From positions 620,001-684,000 of the forward strand of contig NZ_CP043617.1 in NCBI RefSeq assembly GCF_009258225.1: 64,000 nucleotides of DNA. The letters are read 5' to 3'. A model generated the notes under the pieces. It was given only the letters and a program-made list of their open reading frames with translations, was not told the origin of the DNA and made no database searches. Positions 48,670 to 57,565 of this stretch are shown here, piece after piece. Each line of letters opens with the position of its first letter. Position 1 is the first letter of the stretch. The position numbers and the translations under genes were made by a program. This DNA is from Sulfurimonas lithotrophica (GTDB lineage Bacteria; Campylobacterota; Campylobacteria; Campylobacterales; Sulfurimonadaceae).

Positions 48670-49454
48670 TTAATATCTTCTATATAATATCTGTTGTTTT
48701 TTTTGTTTATATTAATATCAAGTTCAAAAATTTCTGATAAATTTTGGGATGTTAAGATATTTTCTTTTTTTCCTTGTTTATATATTGTTTTTTTATAAAT
48801 TAAAGCAACATGGGATATTTCTGGAAATATCTCTTCAATATGGTGAGTTACAAGTATTATAGATGCTTGTTTTGAAAGTTTACGGATAAGTTCTATAAAA
48901 GAGTTTTGTGCTTTTATATCGAGCCCTACGGTAGGCTCATCAAGTATAAAAACTTGTGGGTCATGTATCAAAGCGCGACCGATTATACAGCGTCTAAGTT
49001 GTCCAGTACTCATTTGCGATACTTTTTTCTCTTTTATATCCAATATATCAAGAAACTCTAAAACTTCTAAAGCTTTTTGGTATTGTTCTTGTGAGAAGTC
49101 CTGATGTTTAAAAACTCCTATAGAACTATAATACCCACTAAGTACAACCTCGTAAGCGCTTAAAAAACCTCCATGCATCTCAAAGTAGTTATGCAACTCG
49201 TTTGTAATAATTCCAAGCTTTTTTTTAAGCTCAAATATATCCCATCTCTCTTTATTAAAAATCTTTTTTGTATAACTGTATTTTTTACTTGGATGCAAAT
49301 CGCTTGATATGAGTTTTATCAAACTTGACTTACCGCTTCCGTTTGAGCCTAAAATAGTCCAGTGCTCGCCTTCTTTTATTGTTAAGTTTATATTTTCAAG
49401 TACAGGTTTTAAATCATAATTTGTATATACGTTTTTAAAGTCAATAATATTCAT
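48666..49454 (-). CDS. ABC transporter ATP-binding protein
   Basis: A single ABC ATPase of about 262 residues. Walker A is GSNGSGKSSL (near residue 36), the signature MSTGQLRRCIIGRALI is near 155, Walker B VFILDEPTVGLD near 177 and the switch His in LVTHHIEE near 210. The arrangement is closest to the ModF/PhrA-type ATPases. There is no membrane subunit alongside, so it may work with a distant transporter. It is the last gene of the nifB operon. An upstream GTG at 49481 overlaps the LRR gene and is an alternative start. Confidence 0.8.
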   Translation of the reverse strand: MNIIDFKNVYTNYDLKPVLENINLTIKEGEHWTILGSNGSGKSSLIKLISSDLHPSKKYSYTKKIFNKERWDIFELKKKLGIITNELHNYFEMHGGFLSAYEVVLSGYYSSIGVFKHQDFSQEQYQKALEVLEFLDILDIKEKKVSQMSTGQLRRCIIGRALIHDPQVFILDEPTVGLDIKAQNSFIELIRKLSKQASIILVTHHIEEIFPEISHVALIYKKTIYKQGKKENILTSQNLSEIFELDININKKNNRYYIEDIN

Positions 49455-49470
49455 GAAAATATTATATCTT

Positions 49471-50466
49471 TTAAATGTCACAAAACTCTAAAGATTCTAA
49501 TTTAGGGTTTTTCAAACCTTTATTTTCGGCTATATAAAGATTTTTTAGTTTTTTTAGCTCATAAAAAGACTTCGGAAACTCTTTTATATCGTTCTCGTCA
49601 ATATCAAGTTCTAAAAGATTTTGTAAATCTCCTATGCAAGAGGGTAACTCTTTTAAACTATTTGCACTCACACTTAAGCAGTTTAGTTTATCTAACTTAC
49701 ATATAGCATCGGGTAGGTGTTCTAAGTTGTTGTTATCAAAACTAAGCAGTTGCAAGTCTTCTAGTTTACTTATATCAAAGTCTATTTTACAAAGATTGTT
49801 GTCATTTAGATTTAGTTTTATGAGCATATCGTGCGATTCCAAAGAGGGCAGGTCTGTAATCTCGTTTCCTTCAAGCAAAAGAGTCTCTAACTCTTTTATC
49901 TTGCTTATAGATTCGGGAAGTTTTGTAAAGTTGTTATATGAGAGGTCTAAATAGTAAAGCGATGACATATCCTCAAACGCTTCTGGAAGCTCACTGAGAT
50001 TGTTTGTATCGAGTGAGAAATATAGCAGGTTTTTAAGGTTTTTTAACTTCTCTGATAGTGATGTAAGATAGTTTGCAGCTATGGTAAGCCTTGTTAGTTT
50101 TGTAAGCTTGTAAAACTCATCCGGGAGTTTTGTAAGCCTGTTTCCGTTTAGGTTTAAAATAACCAGTGATTCAAGCTCGCCTATGCTTTTTGGAAGTTCA
50201 TCTAAAAGGTTGTTCTCACATTGGAGATTTTTTAGTTTTTTTAGATTGCCAATGTTTTTTGGCAGTTTTGTCAGTCTATTTCCGGAGAGTTTTAAAACCG
50301 TCAAATTTGGAAGATGGCAGATTGATTCGGGTAGTTCTCTGAGTTTGTACTTTGTTAAATCGAGTACGGATAAGTTTTTTAATTTATCAACTTCTAGAGG
50401 TATTTTTGGATTTAGACCTTTGTTTCTAATCCATCTTGAAAAATCTTCTAAATTTTTATCTCTCAT
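49471..50466 (-). CDS. Leucine-rich repeat protein
   Basis: A 331-residue protein with about 12 leucine-rich repeats of roughly 23 residues (for example LKNLQCENNLLDELPKSIGE and LVILNLNGNRLTKLP) and no signal peptide. It is probably cytoplasmic and binds proteins. LRR proteins recur in nif clusters of several bacteria without a known role. The stop is 17 bases before the ATPase start used here, and the gene follows the BFD-like gene after four bases. Confidence 0.88.
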   Translation of the reverse strand: MRDKNLEDFSRWIRNKGLNPKIPLEVDKLKNLSVLDLTKYKLRELPESICHLPNLTVLKLSGNRLTKLPKNIGNLKKLKNLQCENNLLDELPKSIGELESLVILNLNGNRLTKLPDEFYKLTKLTRLTIAANYLTSLSEKLKNLKNLLYFSLDTNNLSELPEAFEDMSSLYYLDLSYNNFTKLPESISKIKELETLLLEGNEITDLPSLESHDMLIKLNLNDNNLCKIDFDISKLEDLQLLSFDNNNLEHLPDAICKLDKLNCLSVSANSLKELPSCIGDLQNLLELDIDENDIKEFPKSFYELKKLKNLYIAENKGLKNPKLESLEFCDI

Positions 50467-50470
50467 ATTT

Positions 50471-50704
50471 TTACCTGTTATTCATTTGATCTATTAAAAA
50501 ATCTATCTCTTCGTAATCTATCTCACCAAAATCCACCATATTAAAAAGTGCCATAAGCGGTCTTCTACAACATGTTTTATTACACTCGGTTACCAGTTTT
50601 TTGGCTTTTTTATATGGAAGATCCGTCTCTTTAAAAATTTCAACTGCTTGTTTAACTGTTTTTGTCCCGCAGTTGCAGATTATTTTATCTTGAGCATCTT
50701 CCAT
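50471..50704 (-). CDS. BFD-like [2Fe-2S]-binding protein
   Basis: A 77-residue protein with CNCGTKTVKQAVEIF near residue 10 and CNKTCCRRPLMAL near residue 41, giving CXC and CX3CC. This is the layout of bacterioferritin-associated ferredoxin domains, which bind one [2Fe-2S] cluster, and of the middle domain of NifU. It may carry electrons or iron for cofactor synthesis. It is four bases from the LRR gene and 12 bases after the CCE_0567-like gene. Confidence 0.7.
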   Translation of the reverse strand: MEDAQDKIICNCGTKTVKQAVEIFKETDLPYKKAKKLVTECNKTCCRRPLMALFNMVDFGEIDYEEIDFLIDQMNNR

Positions 50705-50716
50705 CTTATTTATCTA

Positions 50717-50923
50717 CTATTTTAAAAAATCGTGTTTAGCTTTAAATGCATTTACGTCTTCCATAGCGAGTGAAACTTTTTCACTAAGCTCAGCTAGTTT
50801 TACATATTCGCTCCAAATAGTATCTTCGACTATATCGTGAATCTCACCCGCAAGCTCCGTAACGATGCGTTTGTACTTTGCATACTCTTTTTTAATCTCT
50901 TTTTGTTCTTCTGTAAGTGCCAT
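50717..50923 (-). CDS. CCE_0567-like (Rop-like) nif metalloprotein
   Basis: A 68-residue, all-helical protein with the pattern of the DUF683/CCE_0567 family found in nif clusters: a charged coiled coil (EEQKEIKKEYAKYKRIVTEL), then AGEIHDIVEDTIWSEYVKL and a final helix. In cyanobacteria the family forms a dimer binding metal near the conserved His-Asp. The His and Asp are present here in GEIHDIVED. It has a strong AAGGAGAC site. Confidence 0.75.
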   Translation of the reverse strand: MALTEEQKEIKKEYAKYKRIVTELAGEIHDIVEDTIWSEYVKLAELSEKVSLAMEDVNAFKAKHDFLK

Positions 50924-50945
50924 GTATTTTGTCTCCTTTGTTAAA

Positions 50946-51761
50946 TTAAAATGCGTATATCATCTCCAAATTGATTGGCGGTTTGGAGTTTTTGTAAAAC
51001 AAAGTGTACTCCTCACTCATATCAAATTTGTAAGATTCATACAAATCCGTTATCTCTTTTACCTCACTTGGTACATATGCAAATATCTTCTTTAACCCGC
51101 GATGATAAATGATGCCCCTTATCATCTTCTCTGCATCGCTAAATGCTGCATCTCTCATAATCCAAGGGGAGATTTTTATAAGTGATTTGTTTATCGCGTA
51201 TGAGTGTTGATACCCTGATTGTGTGGATAAAACAAGGGATGATTGTTTTAAAAGTATATTTTTAGTGTAAGGGGTTTTGTCTTCTTCAAACGCTACTTTG
51301 TCGATAGAAGTCATGATAGGCAGAAAGTTTTCGTTGCTTATACTTTTTGCAGTTGCGTTTGTAAAGTTAAAGGCAACACCGCCACCGCTGTAAATGGCAC
51401 GTTTGAACTTTGAAAACTCTTTAAACTCTAAAGATGAAAAAAGTTCTCTCTCATCTTTTTTTGACATTATCAAAATCGGCTTTTTATCTTCGTTTATATT
51501 CTCTAAGAGAAGTTTAATAAGTCTTTTTTTTATATCGTCATCTATCTCATCAAGATAGTAAAAATTGTTTATCAAAAAACTTTTTTCAAGCTCATAGGCT
51601 GATATAAAAGCTACAAGGTTGTTTTCATCGTAGATGCCAAAACATAATGATGAGTTTTCCTCATATGTTTTTAAAATCAAAGATTTGTCTATAGTCATCT
51701 TTTCGTTTAAAGCTTCCAAATCAGTGCTAAAACTGTTTTTTCTAATCCAACCTATGAACAT
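50946..51761 (-). CDS. Two-domain GNAT-like acetyltransferase
   Basis: The 271-residue product has two halves that each look like a GNAT fold. The first has CFGIYDENNLVAFISAYELE (strand pair before the CoA loop). The second ends with the strand and tail YKFDMSEEYTLFYK and PPINLEMIYAF seen in YitH-type acetyltransferases. A clear acetyl-CoA loop (Q/R-x-x-G-x-G/A) is not evident. It overlaps nifV by 10 bases and is in the nifB operon. The substrate is unknown. Confidence 0.6.
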   Translation of the reverse strand: MFIGWIRKNSFSTDLEALNEKMTIDKSLILKTYEENSSLCFGIYDENNLVAFISAYELEKSFLINNFYYLDEIDDDIKKRLIKLLLENINEDKKPILIMSKKDERELFSSLEFKEFSKFKRAIYSGGGVAFNFTNATAKSISNENFLPIMTSIDKVAFEEDKTPYTKNILLKQSSLVLSTQSGYQHSYAINKSLIKISPWIMRDAAFSDAEKMIRGIIYHRGLKKIFAYVPSEVKEITDLYESYKFDMSEEYTLFYKNSKPPINLEMIYAF

Positions 51762-52858
51762 AAGTACAACTCTTTTAGCTCTTGTGGGTTAAGGACTTTT
51801 TTTCTGTTTGTGACTATCTCTCTGACAATCGGCAGCATATTTTGCACCTTTTGCGTTATGGGTTTTATGCCGCTTGCATTTAGGTGGTAAAGCAGGGTTG
51901 AAGTACCTGAGTGTTTACCTATTGGGAAGTATCTTTGCAACCCTACGCCTTCTGGTTCAAATGCTTCATATGAAGCGGAATTTTTTATCATTCCGTTTAC
52001 ATGGATGCCGGACTCATGTGAGAATATATTAGCTCCCACGATAGGGCGTGAAGAACTGATAGGTTTGTTTGCCGCACGTGATACACTGCGTACAAGTTCA
52101 TGCAGTTTTGAAGCATCTATGTCACGATCTTCTTTAAACTGATGTTTTAGGCTCATTAACACTTGTTCAAACGAAGCATTTCCCGCTCTCTCGCCAAGTC
52201 CTATAACGGTAGTGTTTGCACTGACAGCCCCCGCTTCTATACCAGCTATGGAGTTTGCAGTAGCCATACCGAAGTCGTTGTGTGTATGCATCTCTATATC
52301 TAAAGTATTATCAGATGCAAGGTATGAAATATTTTCATATGTTTGATTTGGAGTTAGTATGCCTATAGTGTCGCAGTATCTGAATCTATCAGCTCCGAGT
52401 GAAGCCCCAAAACTCATAAGCTCTTTTAAAAACTCGTTGTCCGCACGGCTTGAATCCTCTCCACCGATGCAGACAAACAGACCCTCTTGTTTAGCTACTT
52501 TTACAACGTTTTCCAAGTTTTGGAAGAGTTTGTCTTTATCGCCACCGAATTTTACGTCTATAAGTGTTTTTGAAACTGGTACAGATAAGTCCACGGCTTT
52601 GATGCCAGTCTCTAAAGAAGCTTCGAGATCACTCATGGTAGTTCGGTTCCAGCTCATGATTCTTATTGGCAGGTTTAGTGCTAGTATCTCTTTTAGGTCA
52701 TCTTGTTCTTTTTGACCCATAGCAGGGATGCCGACTTCAAGTTCATCTGCCCCTGATTCATAAAGAAGCTGGGCAATGTTTATCTTTTCTTGAGTGTTAA
52801 ATGCGACATATGGAGCTTGTTCACCGTCACGGAGTGTAGTGTCGTTTATAATAGCCAT
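51752..52858 (-). CDS. nifV: Homocitrate synthase NifV
   Basis: A 368-residue enzyme making (R)-homocitrate, the organic ligand of FeMo-co, from acetyl-CoA and 2-oxoglutarate. Family motifs are INDTTLRDGEQAPYVAF at the start, the IEMHTHNDFGMATANSIAGIEAGA metal-site histidines and GLGERAGNASFEQ, and the KHSGTSTL tail. It lacks the C-terminal regulatory domain of isopropylmalate synthase. It follows nifB by 19 bases. Confidence 0.92.
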   Translation of the reverse strand: MAIINDTTLRDGEQAPYVAFNTQEKINIAQLLYESGADELEVGIPAMGQKEQDDLKEILALNLPIRIMSWNRTTMSDLEASLETGIKAVDLSVPVSKTLIDVKFGGDKDKLFQNLENVVKVAKQEGLFVCIGGEDSSRADNEFLKELMSFGASLGADRFRYCDTIGILTPNQTYENISYLASDNTLDIEMHTHNDFGMATANSIAGIEAGAVSANTTVIGLGERAGNASFEQVLMSLKHQFKEDRDIDASKLHELVRSVSRAANKPISSSRPIVGANIFSHESGIHVNGMIKNSASYEAFEPEGVGLQRYFPIGKHSGTSTLLYHLNASGIKPITQKVQNMLPIVREIVTNRKKVLNPQELKELYLCS

Positions 52859-52877
52859 AATAATCGCCTCCTTATTT

Positions 52878-54335
52878 TTAGCCTACTTCTTTTTCGCTCT
52901 CGTAGAAGTGTTTTTGAACTGCATCAAAAACAGATTTTTCAATAGGCTCGTTTGCATACGAATCATCACAAATAAGACCTATCTCATTTAAGTCGTTCAT
53001 CGGACATTCACCGATTTTTGCAGTCAGAAGTACATCTACGTCTTTAAGTGTAGTTTTTATCTCATCTATCGGGTTATAGTCTTCTCCAAGTTCAGCACCT
53101 GAGTATGAACTCTCGATTTTTCTGTGCATTACAAATTTGATGGCTTTGTCACCGACTTCGTAGATTAAGAACTCTTGTGCAGAACCAAAGTGTACGTTTA
53201 TCATACCTTCGCCCGCAGTAGTGATAGCTACAAGTTTAGTTTTACCGTCTGAGCTTAACTGCTCTTTTGAAGCTTGCTCAATTTTTATACGCTCGTTTGC
53301 AGCTTCTAAGTGTGAACGCCAGTTCTCTATGGCTTTGTGTTTTTGCTCTCTTGCTTGGATGTCGTACTTTTTCTCCAAGTCTTCAAAACTCATATCCACA
53401 AATGCATCAGGTGTAAACTCGTCACCTCTGTCTTCGCCTATAAGTCCTACTGCATCTGCACGACACTGACGACAGTGACTCATCAGTTTCATATCCATTC
53501 CACAAGCTTCCTGAGCAGCCATAGTCTCTTGGTCTGTCGCACTAGGAACACCGTCAAGTCCAAACTTAGTACCAAACTCAGGGGAGCTAAGAAGCGGCAT
53601 GATGTTGTGTAAGAACACATTCATCTCTTTTAGTTTTTTTGCAACGTTTGGAAGGTCTTTGTCGTTTACACCAGGGATTAATACAGAGTTTGCTTTTACC
53701 AAGATGCCTCTCTGGGTTAAAAGTTTTATACCCTCTAGTTGTTTCTCAAGTAAGATTTTTGCACCCTCGGCACCCCATACTTTTTTATGGTTCCAGTGTA
53801 CCCACGGATATATCTGGCTACCTATCTCACCGGTTGCATCTACGGTATTTATAGTTACCGTTACGTGGTCTATGTTGTATTTTTCTATCTCATCTATATA
53901 GTCGGCTATTTTTAAACCGTTTGTAGATAGACACAGTTTCAAGTCAGGGGCTTTTTCTTGTAACATTCTAAAAGTATCAAAAGTTTTCTCAGGGTTTGCA
54001 AGAGCATCTCCCGGACCTGCGATTCCGACAACCGATAACTGCTGAATCTCACCACCGACGTAAAGCACTTTTTTTACTGCATCTTCAGCAGATAGTTTAG
54101 CACTTGTAACACCCGGACGTGATTCGTTTGAACAGTCGTATTTTCTATTACAGTAGTTACATTGAATATTACATGCGGGAGCAACTGCTACGTGAATCCT
54201 TGCATAATGTTGGTGAGCACCCTCGCTATAACACGGGTGAGCGTTAATTTTTTCTTTTATAGCCATGGCTTCTGGATTGTTTGGATCAAATCCTGCATCG
54301 CTTGATGCAGAGCATCCACCTGATGAACAACTCAT
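52878..54335 (-). CDS. nifB: FeMo-cofactor core synthase NifB
   Basis: A 485-residue radical SAM protein that builds NifB-co, the 8Fe-9S-C core. The cluster motif is CNIQCNYC near residue 55, followed by YDCSNESRPGVTS and GIAGPGDALANP. The C-terminal 120 residues form a NifX-like cofactor-carrier domain (GEGMINVHFGSAQEFLIYEV). An N-terminal cysteine-rich piece (MSCSSGGCSAS) precedes the core. It is the first gene of a seven-gene operon behind a sigma-54-like element. Confidence 0.96.
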   Translation of the reverse strand: MSCSSGGCSASSDAGFDPNNPEAMAIKEKINAHPCYSEGAHQHYARIHVAVAPACNIQCNYCNRKYDCSNESRPGVTSAKLSAEDAVKKVLYVGGEIQQLSVVGIAGPGDALANPEKTFDTFRMLQEKAPDLKLCLSTNGLKIADYIDEIEKYNIDHVTVTINTVDATGEIGSQIYPWVHWNHKKVWGAEGAKILLEKQLEGIKLLTQRGILVKANSVLIPGVNDKDLPNVAKKLKEMNVFLHNIMPLLSSPEFGTKFGLDGVPSATDQETMAAQEACGMDMKLMSHCRQCRADAVGLIGEDRGDEFTPDAFVDMSFEDLEKKYDIQAREQKHKAIENWRSHLEAANERIKIEQASKEQLSSDGKTKLVAITTAGEGMINVHFGSAQEFLIYEVGDKAIKFVMHRKIESSYSGAELGEDYNPIDEIKTTLKDVDVLLTAKIGECPMNDLNEIGLICDDSYANEPIEKSVFDAVQKHFYESEKEVG

Positions 54336-54370
54336 AAAAAATCCTTTAAATAATTTCTTAGGATTTATAA

Positions 54371-54385
54371 TTCATAAAGTGTTCC
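54371..54385 (-). promoter_or_regulatory. Sigma-54-like promoter of the nifB operon
   Basis: On the minus strand this reads GGAACACTTTATGAA, 35 bases before the nifB start. The -12 side has GA where the other copies have GT. Confidence 0.6.
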
Positions 54386-54434
54386 GTTGGTAAATAAGAT
54401 ATATAATGCGTAAAAAAAATATCAGGATATAAAA

Positions 54435-55322
54435 TTGCAAACCCATATTCAAAAAAATGTATATATATACTTGATAGCAGCTATGTTCTTTTGGGGTGTA
54501 GCATGGCCTTCATCAAAGGTACTGACCGAATATACGGACAGCTATACCCTTACGTTTTTAAAGTTTTTTCTTAGTTCTATATCTTTGATACCGATGCTCT
54601 ATTTCTCAAAACAGAAGCTGATTTTTTCAAAAAAAATATTTAAGTATCTAGTTCTTTCGGTTATTGTTCTTATACTTTATAACGTACTGTTTTTTCTTGG
54701 ACTTAAGGTTGGGTTTGCAGGTTTTGGCGGGATGCTCGTAACTGGTTCAAACCCTATATTTACATTTTTGATAGTAGCAATGCTCGAAAAGGTAGATATA
54801 CCACGTGAGAAAAAGATTCCGCTTGGAATCGGAATACTCGGTACGGTGATAATGCTTGATTTGTATAACAACTCCATAGCCGACTTGATGCGTGAGGGAA
54901 ATATATTATTTTTACTCTCATCTGTTGTGTGGAGCATCCTTACAATTTTGAATGCTACCTCAAGAAAGTATGTAGGAACTTTGGTTTTTACCTTTTATCT
55001 CTACATAGCATCTTCACTTGTTTCGTATGTGTTCTTTGTTCCAAATGAGAAAGTTATACAGATTTTCGAGTTTGATTATATTTTTTGGATAAATCTATTG
55101 TTTACGACGGTCGTATCTACGGGGATAGCTACGACATTTTACTTTAAAGCGAGTACTATCATCGGGGCAAATCAGGCATCTTCGTTTATATTTTTAGTCC
55201 CATTGGTCGCAATGGCAAGCTCAAACATAATATACTCCGAAGTGCCAAGTTTTTCTACACTCCTTGGTGGAGTGTTAATGATATACACGGTATGGAGATT
55301 AAATAAAAAAGTTACTAACTAA
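54435..55322 (+). CDS. EamA/DMT-family transporter
   Basis: A 295-residue inner-membrane protein with ten hydrophobic helices in two EamA repeats (about 10-140 and 150-290). The first repeat has FFWGVAWPSSKVLTEY, the second ends with PLVAMASSNIIYSEVPSFSTLLGGVLMIYTV. The family exports amino acids and other metabolites. The start is TTG at 54435 with AGGATAT ahead. It diverges from nifB with a separate -10-like TATAAT near 54402. No direct tie to nitrogen fixation is visible. Confidence 0.88.
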   Translation: MQTHIQKNVYIYLIAAMFFWGVAWPSSKVLTEYTDSYTLTFLKFFLSSISLIPMLYFSKQKLIFSKKIFKYLVLSVIVLILYNVLFFLGLKVGFAGFGGMLVTGSNPIFTFLIVAMLEKVDIPREKKIPLGIGILGTVIMLDLYNNSIADLMREGNILFLLSSVVWSILTILNATSRKYVGTLVFTFYLYIASSLVSYVFFVPNEKVIQIFEFDYIFWINLLFTTVVSTGIATTFYFKASTIIGANQASSFIFLVPLVAMASSNIIYSEVPSFSTLLGGVLMIYTVWRLNKKVTN

Positions 55323-55331
55323 GCAAATTTT

Positions 55332-55712
55332 TTATATCTCTACTTCCATTCCGGCTTCTCTATCTGCTATAGAGATGCTTTCTCTGAAAGGTTTTGGTTT
55401 TTTCTCAGGAGAAAAAATACCTAGTTTTTTGTGGATACGTATGTTATATTTGCCATCTTCATGACCCTGTAAGAAGTAGTCATTATATTCTGCGGTATAT
55501 GGCATATCCCATACTATCGCACCTTCTGTAGGACACACATAGGCACATTTTGGTACTGAAGCATCGACACACTCAATACATTTTTCAGGTTTAACGTAAA
55601 CATATTGGGCATCTACGATGGGAGAATCATCAGCACTAACTATTGCCGTAGCCGGACACTCATCTATACAAGTGTCACAGTTTATACACGAATCTGTAAT
55701 TATTACAGACAT
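55332..55712 (-). CDS. Nif-type 2[4Fe-4S] ferredoxin, second copy
   Basis: A 126-residue ferredoxin. The first cluster motif is CINCDTCIDECP (CX2CX2CX3CP). The second is CIECVDASVPKCAYVCP, with a longer spacing as in nif ferredoxins of the FdxN type. A common tail AIVWDMPYTAEY follows. It is about half identical to the upstream copy and lies three bases from it, so the two arose by duplication and are co-transcribed. It is a likely low-potential electron donor to NifH. Confidence 0.85.
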   Translation of the reverse strand: MSVIITDSCINCDTCIDECPATAIVSADDSPIVDAQYVYVKPEKCIECVDASVPKCAYVCPTEGAIVWDMPYTAEYNDYFLQGHEDGKYNIRIHKKLGIFSPEKKPKPFRESISIADREAGMEVEI

Positions 55713-55715
55713 GAC

Positions 55716-56105
55716 TTAAGCCCAGCGACCGATATTTGCATGAGCTTCACGATCACTCATAGCAATCTCAGCGATGAACGGTTGCTCTTTTTGTTCTGGT
55801 AACATAAGACCTTTTTTCTTATGTTCACGAATTTTGTAAGTTCCTTCTTCATTACCTCCTTTATAGTACTCGTTGAAGTCCATAGTATATGGCATATCCC
55901 ATACTATAGCACCCTCGGTTGGACAAGCCTCAACACATCTTGGTTCATCTGCATGACCGACACACTCTACACAGCTCTCAGGTTTTACGTATAAAATTCC
56001 GTCCTTTGGATTTTTTTCATTATCTTCTTCTAAAATTGCCGCAACGGGACACTCAGATGCACAAGCATCACATGAGATACACTCATCTGTAATCATTACT
56101 GCCAT
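55716..56105 (-). CDS. Nif-type 2[4Fe-4S] ferredoxin, first copy
   Basis: A 129-residue ferredoxin with CISCDACASECP and CVECVGHADEPRCVEACP motifs and the same EGAIVWDMPYT segment as the second copy. The extra spacing between the first two cysteines of the second motif is a mark of FdxN/VnfA-type ferredoxins. It is preceded by the same 15-base promoter element as nifH, which ties it to nitrogenase electron supply. The start has AGGAG seven bases ahead. Confidence 0.87.
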   Translation of the reverse strand: MAVMITDECISCDACASECPVAAILEEDNEKNPKDGILYVKPESCVECVGHADEPRCVEACPTEGAIVWDMPYTMDFNEYYKGGNEEGTYKIREHKKKGLMLPEQKEQPFIAEIAMSDREAHANIGRWA

Positions 56106-56137
56106 ATTAAACTCCTAAATATTGTTTGTAATTTCTA

Positions 56138-56152
56138 TACATATAGTGTTCC
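56138..56152 (-). promoter_or_regulatory. Sigma-54-like promoter of the tandem ferredoxins
   Basis: On the minus strand this is GGAACACTATATGTA, identical in all 15 bases to the nifH element, 33 bases before the first ferredoxin start. Confidence 0.72.
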
Positions 56153-56209
56153 TTTTAAAGGTACGCAACTTGTACATATAAATATCAATTACTTAAAGAG
56201 GTATATATT

Positions 56210-56644
56210 ATGATTAGAAAAGCTACTCTTGAGGACATAGATGCTCTAAATGAGCTTTTAAAATCTTTATTTGAGCAAGAGAATGAATTTCAAGCAGATG
56301 CAAAACTACAAATCAAGGCTTTGAAAAAAATTATAAACTCAAAAAAGATAGGTGACATTTTTGTATATGAGAGAAATAAAAAAGTCATAGCTATGGTAAA
56401 CGTGCTTTACTCTATCAGTACGGCACTTGGTAAAAAAGTGGCTATTTTAGAAGATATGGTTGTTTTGAAAAAATACCGACAAAAAGGTTACGGTACAAAA
56501 TTGTTGTCTTATGTATTAAAACGGCTGGAAAAAGACGGTGTTAAAAGAATCACGCTTTTAAGTGATTTTGATAATGACAAAGCCCACGAGTTTTACAAAA
56601 AACAGGGTTTTAAAAAATCAACTATGGTTGTACTAAGGAAATAG
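56210..56644 (+). CDS. GNAT-family N-acetyltransferase
   Basis: A 144-residue enzyme with the GNAT order: MIRKATLEDIDALNEL at the start, EDMVVLKKYRQKGYGTKLLSYVL holding the acetyl-CoA loop (RQKGYG), then ITLLSDFDNDKAHEFYKKQGF. The acceptor cannot be predicted. It diverges from the ferredoxin genes and has an AAGAGG site. No clear reason ties it to nif. Confidence 0.88.
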   Translation: MIRKATLEDIDALNELLKSLFEQENEFQADAKLQIKALKKIINSKKIGDIFVYERNKKVIAMVNVLYSISTALGKKVAILEDMVVLKKYRQKGYGTKLLSYVLKRLEKDGVKRITLLSDFDNDKAHEFYKKQGFKKSTMVVLRK

Positions 56645-56646
56645 TG

Positions 56647-56757
56647 ATGGGAATTTTTGAAGATAAGATAAAAGCTGACTTGCTTCAAAGTGTATATGCA
56701 GACAGCATCAGCATCTATGAGTTTATAAGCATGAAAATTTATAGTTTGCTATTATAG
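56647..56757 (+). pseudogene. Possible truncated gene start, 36 residues
   Basis: An ATG three bases after the GNAT stop opens a 36-residue frame (beginning MGIFEDKIKADLLQSVYADS) that ends at TAG 56755-56757. No ribosome-binding site is clear beyond AATAGTG. It overlaps the end of the convergent secreted-protein gene. The start looks like a helical protein that has lost its remainder, so I call it a likely remnant. Confidence 0.3.
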
Positions 56758-57388
56758 AATTTTTAAATGTTTTGTTGATGGGCAGACTGACTTTTGATTT
56801 AGGTGCTGCATTTGCTCTTTCTAGTTTTACAAAGTTTTGTTCAGTAATAAAAGTATTATGATTTGAATGCAAATCAATAGATTCTATTTTACATGATTTA
56901 AAACTATTGTTAAGCTTTTGAACATATTTCTTTGCAAATTCAAAAGCCAAATTTTCTAACTCCTGAGTTTTTTGAATTTTTTCTTCTTTTGTTTGTATAA
57001 AGCGAATTTCATTTTGCAATATTTTAATATTATCTACTTTTTTAACTTTATCTAGTAAGTTTTCGTAAGCTTTTTTATCAATAAATTCACAATTATATAT
57101 GATGTTGGAACTATAACCCAAATATACTTTAGTATTATTTTCCCATTTATAATTTGGACGGATTCTATATTCTCCTCCTTTACAAATATCAGCTTTTCGT
57201 ACTATTTGTGAAATGCTTTGAATTTTGTGTTCTATAATATTTTGATTACTGTGTTCTATGATTACTTCAAAGGATGTTTTCTTGAATTTTGGTTTATGTT
57301 CCAAGGTAAATTCTTTTGATTTTGAGATGCTTAGTGCATTTAAACTTTGAAACAACATTAGAGTGATTATAAATAAGGTCTTTATCAT
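56723..57388 (-). CDS. Secreted protein, possibly SIMPL-like
   Basis: A 221-residue protein from the ATG at 57388 (AAGGATATAAA ahead; an upstream in-frame start lacks a site). It has a signal peptide (1-18, MIKTLFIITLMLFQSLNA). The mature part has two beta-rich and one helical stretch (ELENLAFEFAKKYVQKLNNSFKSCK) and four cysteines that could form disulfides. The layout recalls periplasmic SIMPL (DUF541) proteins, but the match is weak. It stands alone between GNAT and rubrerythrin. Confidence 0.6.
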   Translation of the reverse strand: MIKTLFIITLMLFQSLNALSISKSKEFTLEHKPKFKKTSFEVIIEHSNQNIIEHKIQSISQIVRKADICKGGEYRIRPNYKWENNTKVYLGYSSNIIYNCEFIDKKAYENLLDKVKKVDNIKILQNEIRFIQTKEEKIQKTQELENLAFEFAKKYVQKLNNSFKSCKIESIDLHSNHNTFITEQNFVKLERANAAPKSKVSLPINKTFKNSIIANYKFSCL

Positions 57389-57565
57389 TTTATATCCTTT
57401 ATTATTTAACAATAATTATATATAGAGTATCTTCATACTAGCTAAATATTATACTGTAGGTATCTATGACAAATAATAATTATTTTCTCTTAAGATTTAT
57501 GTTACTATAATGATAGCACCATGTTTATCTTTTAGATAAATATTAAATATATTAAGGGATGGGTA

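Noticed and set aside
56160-56174. GGTACGCAACTTGTA upstream of the GNAT gene as a ninth sigma-54-like element
   Set aside because: The spacing fits GG-N10-GT, but the -24 side is GGTAC and the -12 side TTGTA, so it departs from the other copies at both ends.
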